A stretch of 6,569 nucleotides of DNA from Lentisphaeria bacterium UBA4640 (lineage in GTDB: Bacteria > Verrucomicrobiota > Lentisphaeria > Victivallales > UBA1829), in NCBI GenBank assembly GCA_002405835.1, contig DHMO01000013.1:1-6569 (forward strand), written 5' to 3'. This document shows positions 1 to 5,563 of this stretch, in pieces. A program made the position numbers and the translations under genes. The notes beneath the pieces are model-generated. The model was not told the DNA's origin. It searched no databases and worked only from the letters and a program-made list of their open reading frames with translations. Numbering within the stretch: the first letter of the stretch is position 1; each line of letters opens with the position of its first letter.

Positions 1-336
1 GAAAATGTAGCGCAGAAAAACGAAAAGTCAATCTCTGGAGCCATCAAAGTCAATGAAAAAGAGGTTATGGAGCATCTGGACGGGTTGGTCAGAAAGTCCG
101 TTGAAGATACCCTGAATACTCTTTTGAACGAAGAAGCGGATGCAATTTGCAACGCCGGTCGCTATCAGCGAAATCCGGATCGACAGGATACTCGGGCAGG
201 AACATATAAACGGAAGTTTTTGACAACATCAGGAGAAGTTGAACTTAAAATACCTCGTTTTCGGACACTACCCTTTAAAGAACTTATTCTGCGGAAAAAA
301 CTGGTGTACAATGCGACATTCCAGCTCTTTTTATAG
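1..336 (+). pseudogene. IS256-family transposase, N-terminal fragment (truncated both ends)
   Basis: The frame is open from the first base, so the true start lies upstream; the first internal ATG is at 67. The fragment carries the N-terminal hallmark of IS256/Mutator-type transposases: an L-N-E-E-A-D helix, then CNAGRYQRN, QDTRAGTYKRK, and a SGEVELKIPRFRTLPF strand, ending at about 286. Family members then continue with an ERYRRRE-like stretch and the DDE catalytic domain (about 400 residues in all). Here the similarity stops around 286-300 and the frame runs into unrelated sequence, closing at 334-336. No catalytic aspartate or glutamate is present, so it cannot be active. The break falls beside the terminator of the convergent operon, so the element was probably truncated by a deletion or rearrangement there. 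Family assignment is firm; the breakpoint is approximate. Confidence 0.85.
295..324 (-). terminator. Probable intrinsic terminator of the leftward operon
   Basis: Read on the minus strand, CTGG, a two-base AA bulge and TGT pair with ACACCAG across an eight-base loop (arms at 316-324 and 301-307). Six T follow (complement of 295-300). It lies about 20 bases after the stop of the membrane protein gene at 346. The stem is short and bulged, so it is only moderately strong. Confidence 0.45.
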
Positions 337-345
337 TATTTTATA

Positions 346-1860
346 TCAGCGAAGTCGAAACAGCCAGCCGTCCGCGCCCTTGTAAACCGGACGCCAGCCG
401 CAGGTGCGCTCCAAAAACTGGCCGCAGGGATTCTTTTCAAAAAGGACAACCGCATAATCGGCATCCAGCAGAGCGCCAAGACGTTCCGGAGGCTGACGCT
501 TTCCATTCCGCCCGAACTGCCCGAGCTCCGCTGTGCGTTCCGGATCGGCGGCATAGGCAAACATCGGATCCAAAGCCCAGGTGTATTCATATTCCGGTGC
601 GGCAAACGAAAGATACGGGAAATCACTCCAGATAATGTTCACCACCCGGGTTCCGGAAGGAGCGACATTCCGCAGTGCTTTCGTCAATTCCGTTGGTGCG
701 GGGTTGCACCAGAAACGCAAATTCTCCACACAATTGGAGAGTGTATAAGCTCCACCGAAGATAATCAGAAGCAATGGCAGAATCCATGCAACACGCGGAT
801 TCCAGCGGAAAAGCTCTTGCTGCTGAACGTAATCCATCAGGACAAATCCGGCGAGACTGAGCATCGGCACCGCATATTCCACCGGACGAACCGAAACCGT
901 GCACATGGCCGCCGTCCAGAACAGCGAACTGAGCAGAAGAGCAAGCAGATTCGGAGGAATCTCCCGCAAACTGCGGGTCTCCAGCATCCGGATCAGCGCC
1001 ATTAAACAGAAGTATGCCGCAAACACAGCGGGCAGTGCCATCAGAATCCAGAAAAATCGCGGCGGAAGAAGCTCCTGTGCAAACGGCAGGTCTATTACGC
1101 GTCCGGCAATCGGCGCAAACAACGCATCCAGCGCCTGAACCTTCCAGACATAAAAGGTGTTCGGACTCTGCGGATGAATCAGAAGTCCGCAGAACACTCC
1201 GGCTGCGGAACAGAGGAACGGACAGAACGCCTTCCAGCGTTCACGTATGAACCAGCCGACTCCGAACAGAAACGCTGTCACGCACACCAAGTGCGGACTC
1301 GAATAGCTCCAGGCGTAAAGAAAACCGAGCGCAAACATTCCGATCCGTGTACTTTTCCGTGCAGGTCCGCGTGCAAGCAGCGCAACTGCCCCCATCATCA
1401 GAGCCATTGAGAAAACGTGCGGGCGCAGCATCATCAGACGATAGGTGAAATTCGGAATCAGAAGCGCGCAGACCAGCGATGCCAGCAGGTTTTTCGGCGG
1501 GGCTATGCCGAGCGAATGCGCCGCTGCAGTAAACATTGCAAAAAACAACAGCATGAACACGAACGACGCCCCTGTAAACGGCGGCTCCAGCGGAGAATGA
1601 AACAGACTCTTGACTCCACTGTACGCTTTCAGCAGAACATGAAACAGCAGTTCTTTATCCGCATAGTGATCCCGCCAGACGGAGAGAGTCAGCGGGAATT
1701 TTTTCGAGAGCATCTCCCCGAAAGAACGGCGCCCGGCAGCAACATGCCAGAAAGCGTCTTCCGACGTCTCAGTTCCGGCGGGCGTAAAAGCCGCACGCAG
1801 ACCTCCCAGCAGAAGCGCGGGAAGCAGTACGGCACAGATCAGAAAGATGCGGTTTTTCAT
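346..1860 (-). CDS. Polytopic GT-C-like integral membrane protein, function unknown
   Basis: This is a 504-residue protein with about ten hydrophobic segments (roughly 5-22, 98-117, 124-138, 148-164, 174-206 as one or two, 212-228, 268-292, 303-320, 328-345, 357-376) and a soluble C-terminal domain from about 385. After the first segment, a loop carries acidic and His/Trp residues (E34-D35-A-F-W-H39, then W62-R-D-H65 and E70), as in the first extracytoplasmic loop of GT-C-fold enzymes that use lipid-linked sugars. The C-terminal domain has a WSDFPYL segment and an A-L-D-P motif near 429-432, a pattern I associate with uncharacterised bacterial membrane proteins of this shape. I cannot name a substrate, and the GT-C link is inference. 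The ATG at 1860 lies 7 bases after the phosphorylase stop, with no clear Shine-Dalgarno, which suggests translational coupling. No frameshift or missing segment is evident. Confidence 0.8.
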   Translation of the reverse strand: MKNRIFLICAVLLPALLLGGLRAAFTPAGTETSEDAFWHVAAGRRSFGEMLSKKFPLTLSVWRDHYADKELLFHVLLKAYSGVKSLFHSPLEPPFTGASFVFMLLFFAMFTAAAHSLGIAPPKNLLASLVCALLIPNFTYRLMMLRPHVFSMALMMGAVALLARGPARKSTRIGMFALGFLYAWSYSSPHLVCVTAFLFGVGWFIRERWKAFCPFLCSAAGVFCGLLIHPQSPNTFYVWKVQALDALFAPIAGRVIDLPFAQELLPPRFFWILMALPAVFAAYFCLMALIRMLETRSLREIPPNLLALLLSSLFWTAAMCTVSVRPVEYAVPMLSLAGFVLMDYVQQQELFRWNPRVAWILPLLLIIFGGAYTLSNCVENLRFWCNPAPTELTKALRNVAPSGTRVVNIIWSDFPYLSFAAPEYEYTWALDPMFAYAADPERTAELGQFGRNGKRQPPERLGALLDADYAVVLFEKNPCGQFLERTCGWRPVYKGADGWLFRLR

Positions 1861-1867
1861 AACGAAA

Positions 1868-2752
1868 TCAGCCGAGGCGTTTGCCGATAATCGGAGTCAG
1901 CTGATGCAGTTTCGGTTCCGGAATCCCCTCTTTGTGCGTAATGATCGCATAATCCAGCGCATGAGAACAGGCGCATTCGTGCTTGAGCGAGGAGAACCCT
2001 TCCGCAACAAGCGTGACAATCTCTTTGGCAAGGCGGATATTCGCATTCAGGTTCTCAATCACAAGCTCCACGGAGACTGATTCGAATTCATCGTGCCAGC
2101 AATCGTAATCGGTGACCATCGCGACCGTGGAGTAGCAGATCCCGGCTTCACGGGCGAGTTTCGCTTCAGGCAGATTCGTCATGCCGATGACGTCCAGTCC
2201 CCACTGACGGTAGATGCGGGATTCCGCCATCGTCGAGAATGCGGGACCGTCGATGTTGACATAGGTTCCGCCCATGTGCACCTTCGGATGATGCGCGGTT
2301 TCCTGACGCAGAATTGCATCTTCCGCAGCGCGGCAGGCGAGCGCGGAAAGCTCCGGACAGACCGGTTTTGCAAAGCTGATGTGGGCAACGATCCCCTCGT
2401 CGAAGAAGGAATTCGGCGTGTGTTTGGTCGTGCGGTCAAAATACTGATCGACAATCACGACGTCGCGCGGAGCGTAATCTTCGCGCAGGCTTCCGACAGC
2501 CGACATGCTCAGGATGTGTGTGACTCCGAGCTGTTTCAGCGCATAGATGTTCGCCCGGTGATTCAGTTCATGCGGCGCAATCTGGTGATGCTCGCCGTGA
2601 CGTGCCAGGAACACGACTTCGTGTCCGTTCAGTTCGCCCTCCAGCAGTTGCGACTGCGTTCTTCCGAACGGAGTTTCCGCATATCCGCTGTTCCGCACAT
2701 TGAAATGATCGATTCCGTAAAGTCCGCTTCCGCCGATGACCGCAAGTTTCAT
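1868..2752 (-). CDS. mtnP: S-methyl-5'-thioadenosine phosphorylase
   Basis: Cytosolic enzyme that splits 5'-methylthioadenosine with phosphate into adenine and 5-methylthioribose 1-phosphate, clearing the by-product of polyamine synthesis and feeding methionine and adenine salvage. The 294 residues match the PNP/MTAP phosphorylase family throughout: GGSGLY (7-12), RHGEHH (51-56), HRAN (65-68), SAVGSL (84-89), DQYFDRT (102-108), DGPAFSTMAES (168-178), MTNLPEAKLAREAG (191-204) and TDYDCWH (214-220). The two aspartates D215 and D217 fit the 6-aminopurine preference of MTAP, where purine nucleoside phosphorylase has Asn. R51/H52 and S84 match the phosphate site, and M191/T192 the ribose site. Length is close to the human enzyme (283). 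The ATG at 2752 has AAGGAG eight bases upstream and a strong promoter. It is first in an operon with the membrane protein gene. Identity is close to certain; a 6-oxopurine phosphorylase is unlikely given the TDYD motif. Confidence 0.95.
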   Translation of the reverse strand: MKLAVIGGSGLYGIDHFNVRNSGYAETPFGRTQSQLLEGELNGHEVVFLARHGEHHQIAPHELNHRANIYALKQLGVTHILSMSAVGSLREDYAPRDVVIVDQYFDRTTKHTPNSFFDEGIVAHISFAKPVCPELSALACRAAEDAILRQETAHHPKVHMGGTYVNIDGPAFSTMAESRIYRQWGLDVIGMTNLPEAKLAREAGICYSTVAMVTDYDCWHDEFESVSVELVIENLNANIRLAKEIVTLVAEGFSSLKHECACSHALDYAIITHKEGIPEPKLHQLTPIIGKRLG

Positions 2753-2760
2753 AACCGTAA

Positions 2761-2766
2761 CTCCTT
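2761..2766 (-). promoter_or_regulatory. Ribosome binding site of mtnP
   Basis: AAGGAG on the minus strand, with eight bases between it and the ATG at 2752. It fixes the phosphorylase start. Confidence 0.85.
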
Positions 2767-2781
2767 GAATGTTTTTCTGAA

Positions 2782-2809
2782 ATTATATACCGGAATACGG
2801 AATTATCAA
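2782..2809 (-). promoter_or_regulatory. Leftward sigma-70-type promoter of the mtnP operon
   Basis: On the minus strand, TTGATA (2809-2804), a 16-base spacer, then a perfect TATAAT (2787-2782). Transcription should begin near 2775, giving a leader of about 23 bases that contains the ribosome binding site. The leader is too short for a riboswitch such as a SAM sensor. Confidence 0.8.
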
Positions 2810-2813
2810 GTGC

Positions 2814-2827
2814 GAATTTTAAAATTC
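2814..2827. repeat. Perfect 14-bp AT-rich palindrome between the divergent promoters
   Basis: GAATTTTAAAATTC is its own reverse complement. It sits just upstream of the leftward -35 box and about 15 bases upstream of the rightward -35 box. It could be an operator for a dimeric regulator or simply an UP element for RNA polymerase alpha; sequence alone does not decide. Confidence 0.5.
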
Positions 2828-2841
2828 TCTCCGCTTCCGCC

Positions 2842-2869
2842 TTGATTTCACGCAAATTCATCCTATATT
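2842..2869 (+). promoter_or_regulatory. Rightward sigma-70-type promoter of the acyltransferase operon
   Basis: TTGATT (2842-2847), a 16-base spacer, then TATATT (2864-2869); an alternative -10, TATTAT at 2866-2871, has an 18-base spacer. Transcription would start near 2876-2879. The TTG at 2842 could be read as a start codon in frame with the downstream gene, but it is the -35 element, so translation must begin later. Confidence 0.65.
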
Positions 2870-2910
2870 ATGGAATTGTTTTTTCTGAAATGGAACAGAA
2901 ACGGAATAAT

Positions 2911-4200
2911 ATGAACAGCAAACGGATTTATCTGGACGGGATGGACTGGGCGGCGTATCAGCTGAACTGGCAGTCGCGGCTTACTCCCGGACAAGGCAAT
3001 CACTTTATCATTGTGCTGGAAACCGAACAGGAATTTCCGGCTGACGTTGCATCCGCTCTTGTGCAGAGCAAACTGGAAAAGCTGTTTCCCCTTCTCAACG
3101 GCTCTGTCCGCAGAGATCTGTTCCTGCGTCCGTGGTGGCGTCCGGGCTCCGCACACACCGTTCCGGTTACCTCGGAACAGCTGCTGTTCACTTCCGATTA
3201 TTCCGCCGCGCTGGAACATTTCTGCAATATGCCGCTTCCTCCGCATTGCGGATTGGCTGTGCATGTGGTCCGGCACAAGACCGGATCGGCGCTGCTTTTC
3301 AAATTCAGTCATACGCTTTTCGACGCCCGCGGAGCGGAACAGCTTCTGGAATCTTTCCGTCCGGGCGGGAATGAGCGGCTTGATATGCCGCCCCGCACCT
3401 TCCAGCTCCGCGAATCCCTGGAAGAGCGTCTTTCCGCGCGTCTCCAAATCGGTGCCCGCATGAAACAGCTGCGGGAAGAGGGAGACACCATCGGGAAAAG
3501 CGCAGGGGAAACCGCCGGAATCGCTCACCGTCTCATTTCGCTGACCGAGGCGGAAACGGACGCTTTGCGCAGACACTCCGATTCGGTTGCGGGACCGTTC
3601 ATGATCGCTCCGTATCTTCTGACTCTTTCCGCTGTGCATTACAGCAATCTGTTTCCGCAGAACGCCGACGGTTTTATCCGGGTTCCCATGATTCTGGACA
3701 TGCGCGGGGAAGCTGGAATTCCGGAAGAGGCGATTTTCTTCAATCTCTGGAGCATGATTTCCATTTCCCTGAAACGCTCGGTTCTGATGAATACTCGCGA
3801 GGCGGCGGATCTTGTCCGCAGCCAGCTTTTTGAGGGGACGGGCGAAAAGATTACCCAGGCGTACCGTTCCGCATCGCGTCTTTCGCGCATTCTTCCGCCA
3901 TCGCTGTTTTCAAAACTGAGCCGAACGCGGATAAAAGAGTCATTTGTTTTTGCATTCCTTTCCGCCGGAACGCTTTCAGGAGAAAAGTTTGCGGGCCGCC
4001 GCCTGACGAATCTGTATCATCTGCCCTCCGTTTCCCCGCAGACGGGATTCGGAGTGTTCTTCAATATGTTCAACAATCATCTGAATGCGGTCATTGCCTA
4101 CCGCAGCGGTGTTTTCGCGGAAGCGGATGTGGAAAGATTCGCCAAAGATCTTGAAAAAGACCTGCACGGAAGCGCGGCGAATGAAAAGGTATTGAAATGA
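2911..4200 (+). CDS. HxxxD-type acyltransferase superfamily protein (condensation / wax-synthase-like)
   Basis: About 429 residues, no signal peptide or clear membrane segment, probably cytosolic or membrane-associated. The diagnostic feature is H134-T-L-F-D138 followed by A-R-G, inside SHTLFDARG. This is the HxxxD catalytic motif of the CoA-dependent acyltransferase superfamily (chloramphenicol acetyltransferase, NRPS condensation, BAHD, wax ester synthase), where the His acts as general base. Near the C-terminus, GFGVFFNMFNNHLNAVIAY (from G379) sits where the superfamily has its structural DFGWG-type motif and closing strand. Length equals one condensation-like domain. No carrier-protein or adenylation domain is nearby, so a stand-alone acyltransferase is more likely than peptide synthesis. 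Acyl donor and acceptor are unknown. I chose the ATG at 2911, which has GGAA at 2903-2906 (short spacing); the ATG at 2890 is possible but lies only about 12 bases from the predicted transcript start. Confidence 0.75.
   Translation: MNSKRIYLDGMDWAAYQLNWQSRLTPGQGNHFIIVLETEQEFPADVASALVQSKLEKLFPLLNGSVRRDLFLRPWWRPGSAHTVPVTSEQLLFTSDYSAALEHFCNMPLPPHCGLAVHVVRHKTGSALLFKFSHTLFDARGAEQLLESFRPGGNERLDMPPRTFQLRESLEERLSARLQIGARMKQLREEGDTIGKSAGETAGIAHRLISLTEAETDALRRHSDSVAGPFMIAPYLLTLSAVHYSNLFPQNADGFIRVPMILDMRGEAGIPEEAIFFNLWSMISISLKRSVLMNTREAADLVRSQLFEGTGEKITQAYRSASRLSRILPPSLFSKLSRTRIKESFVFAFLSAGTLSGEKFAGRRLTNLYHLPSVSPQTGFGVFFNMFNNHLNAVIAYRSGVFAEADVERFAKDLEKDLHGSAANEKVLK
4184..4189 (+). promoter_or_regulatory. 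Ribosome binding site deciding the start at 4197
   Basis: AAAAGG lies seven bases before the ATG at 4197, inside the end of the acyltransferase gene. It supports 4197, not a later codon, as the start of the exported protein. Confidence 0.6.
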
Positions 4201-5047
4201 TTCGGACTCTATCTGCTTTTTGTGCCGGTTGTCTGTTAACAGCACTCATTGCATTTTTTTTGCCGGAAAAAGCGACAGAGAACTTCCATCTTTCCGGGTA
4301 GCCCCGCAAGGAAGTTTTCCGGGGTTCCATATCCAGAGTTATGAGTTTGTGATTCCTCTGAATCGCATGGAACTCACCGCTTTGGTTCACGCGGATGATC
4401 CGAATGGAGATTACGGATCCGGAAACGCCCCTATGACCATTATTGTTTTTCGTGTCAGGGAACGCGGAGAGTTTCATTATTTCGCATTATCGGGAGTGCA
4501 AAATAGATCCAGTGAACATAATTTCCTATATCTGGGCAAGGATCTTGAACTGAAAAACTGGACTCCGGCGGGAACGGGATTTCTCAAATTGGATTTTTTG
4601 CGCAAGGATTCCTCACATGCAAGTGCATGGCTTTGCGCCAGCCGAGTTACCGGTTCTCGAGCTGCTGATGCTGCGGGAGAAGAGATGACTCTTGATACTC
4701 GTTGGCTCTATGCAGATAAGTATGACAAACATATTTTTGAAAAGAAAAATTTTCCCGCATTTCTTGCGGAATTTCAAGAGTGTCTCCGCAGAGATGATCG
4801 AAAAACAATCGCAAAAATGATCGACTTTCCAGCAGAGCTCTCGGGGAAACTCTATTTTACTCGAGCAGAATTTCTTCGAGATTATCAGAAAATCTTCCAT
4901 CCTGAACGAAAAAAAGCTATTTTGGGAGCAAACATAAAAGATGTTGACTTTTCTTGGCGTGGGGCAGGGATGCCTGGTGGAATTTTCCTGAATGCCGCTG
5001 ACGAAATCGCTGGACCAATTCTATCCATTTCAACTCATTGTTTCTGA
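4197..5047 (+). pseudogene. Exported protein of unknown function, frameshifted after its signal peptide
   Basis: The ATG at 4197 overlaps the upstream stop (ATGA) and opens a signal-peptide-like stretch: MIRTLS, then a hydrophobic core CAGCLLTALIAFF. That frame stops at the TAG at 4296-4298. The body continues in the -1 frame to the TGA at 5045-5047, about 260 residues. A run of eight T (4254-4261) lies at the end of the hydrophobic core. One extra T, or a -1 slip there, joins the halves as ALIAFFFAGKSDREL. The body is first a strand-rich segment (FPGFHIQSYEFVIPLN onward). A tail from about 4790 carries FPAELSGKLYFTRAEFLRDY and FSWRGAGMPGGIFLN, resembling the C-terminal NTF2-like module of small secreted bacterial proteins. 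No catalytic motif is recognised. It is probably cotranscribed with the acyltransferase. Its last codons lie in an IS repeat. It may be a true pseudogene, a slippage-expressed gene or a homopolymer sequencing error. Confidence 0.65.
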
Positions 5048-5079
5048 CGGATTATTGCTCCTTCGTTAATTTACACTGT
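5038..5079 (+). repeat. Left arm of inverted repeat A (42 bp)
   Basis: It matches the reverse complement of 5376-5417 at 35 of 42 positions without gaps. The best-conserved part is CGTTAATTTACAC (5064-5076). Six of the seven differences are transitions, consistent with an old duplication. The outer part overlaps the last codons and stop of the exported protein gene. Confidence 0.8.
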
Positions 5080-5090
5080 TTTGTAAAGTT

Positions 5091-5121
5091 TGATAACGTC
5101 CAAAAAATTTGCGCACATTTG
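5091..5121 (+). repeat. Left arm of inverted repeat B (IS256-like end)
   Basis: It begins GATAACGTCC, resembling the GATAAAGTCC start of the IS256 terminal repeat as I recall it, and ends TTTGCGCACATTTG (5108-5121). The last 14 bases are perfectly repeated inverted at 5415-5428. Outward of that core the match is weaker and needs a gap. Confidence 0.5.
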
Positions 5122-5198
5122 AGGGAACAGAGACTTGAAAAAGGCTGTTCTCGTGATTGCTTGTTATTCCGATTCAAAATCAAAGGAAAGGAAACAGT

Positions 5199-5397
5199 CT
5201 ATCGACCGTCAAAGAAACTTTGTCTTATATGGACTTCCCTTAAGAGCATTGGACATCTGCAAACGAACAATGCTTTGGAACGGATCATGAAGAGATTCGC
5301 CGCAGCCCCCGTGTAATCGGAGCATTTCCGGATGTCTATCGCCATGATGCTGGTCGGAGCAAGACTCAGATACATACGGTGTAAATTAACGGAGTAA
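5199..5397 (+). pseudogene. IS256-family transposase, C-terminal remnant with several frameshifts
   Basis: Pieces of the conserved transposase C-terminus appear in order but in alternating frames: VKETLSYMDFP, an in-frame TAA (5241-5243), then EHWTSANE; next, one frame over, NALERIMK (5269-5292); then EIRRSPRVIGAFPD (5292-5333); then SIAMMLVGARLRYI (5335-5376), ending at a TAA (5395-5397). Family members have an uninterrupted EHWRSIRTTNALERI...EIRRRTRVVGAFPDG stretch followed by ALMLVxARLR-like residues, and here it can only be followed by switching frame three times. The conserved glutamate in EIRR belongs to the family's C-terminal signature. Upstream, 5130-5198 shows only doubtful similarity (an AVLVIAC stretch that might be DDE-domain debris). 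The copy is dead. It is distinct from the N-terminal fragment at the window start, as it lies about 5 kb away and retains the opposite end of the protein. Confidence 0.8.
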
Positions 5398-5417
5398 CAA
5401 CAATCCACCAGAAACAA
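5376..5417 (-). repeat. Right arm of inverted repeat A (42 bp)
   Basis: Reverse complement of 5038-5079 with seven mismatches. The last transposase codons and the TAA at 5395-5397 lie inside it, so coding sequence and repeat overlap. Confidence 0.8.
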
Positions 5418-5443
5418 ATGTGCGCAAAAATTCGGATACGACC
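5415..5443 (-). repeat. Right arm of inverted repeat B
   Basis: CAAATGTGCGCAAA (5415-5428) is the exact reverse complement of 5108-5121. The sequence continues outward to about 5443 with weaker similarity (an ATCC against GTCC element). It lies outside arm A on this side, whereas on the left side it lies inside arm A. Confidence 0.5.
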
Positions 5444-5493
5444 TTTTTTATGTTTTCGTAAAATATTGCCGGAACCCGGAAAAGCAAGCGTAT

Positions 5494-5534
5494 GGAAAAA
5501 GAATCCGGGAAATCTTTTTCAGGAAATCCCGGAT
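5494..5534 (-). terminator. Intrinsic terminator of the AsmA-like gene
   Basis: ATCCGGGA (5503-5510) and TCCCGGAT (5527-5534) form a perfect eight-pair stem with a 16-base loop. On the minus strand the stem is followed by TTCTTTTTCC, and it begins 30 bases after the stop codon at 5564. On the plus strand no T run follows, so it works mainly leftward. Confidence 0.65.
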
Positions 5535-5563
5535 CTGAAAATATCAGAAGCCTGTTTCCGGCG

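Larger units (their letters stand above)
5038..5443. mobile_element. Decayed, internally deleted IS256-family remnant
   Basis: About 400 bases bounded by inverted repeats and containing the scrambled 3' end of an IS256-type transposase gene. This is far below the roughly 1.3 kb of an intact member, so most of the element is gone. The outer arms of one repeat pair are 5038-5079 and 5376-5417. A second pair has its arms at about 5091-5121 and 5415-5443. No matching 8-9 base target duplication is evident beside either pair. The limits are approximate because two overlapping element ends may be superimposed. Confidence 0.7.
5048..5563. other. Gene-free stretch between the exported-protein gene and the AsmA-like gene
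   Basis: It holds the IS256 remnant and its repeats (to about 5443), a T-rich patch (5444-5450), and the leftward terminator. I found no intact coding region, tRNA or other RNA gene. Open frames across it are products of transposase decay. Confidence 0.7.

Noticed and set aside
1417..1890. Plus-strand frame opposite the membrane protein
   Set aside because: Its Arg/Gln/Lys-rich product is typical of the complement of hydrophobic coding sequence.
2753..2780. SAM or purine riboswitch ahead of mtnP
   Set aside because: The predicted leader is only about 23 bases, too short for any known riboswitch fold.
2093..2845. Long plus-strand open frame (250 codons) opposite mtnP
   Set aside because: It is antisense to a gene with every MTAP motif, runs through the promoter region, and has no recognisable protein features; strong codon bias of mtnP explains the lack of stops.
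2863..3639. Long minus-strand open frame (258 codons) opposite the acyltransferase
   Set aside because: Arg/Ser/Gly-rich composition without motifs; the plus strand here carries the HxxxD protein, a promoter and a coupled downstream start.
4220..5047. TTG at 4220 as the natural start of the exported protein
   Set aside because: The resulting N-terminus has no signal peptide and no ribosome site, whereas the ATG at 4197 has both; a frameshift explains the data better.
5038..5316. 92-codon plus-strand frame in the IS remnant as a new small gene
   Set aside because: Its end (TNNALERIMK) is transposase debris, and the rest mixes repeat arms and out-of-frame transposase sequence; no ribosome site.
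5503..5534. The hairpin as terminator for the rightward operon
   Set aside because: On the plus strand it is followed by CTGAAAATATC, not a T run; the T run is on the leftward side.
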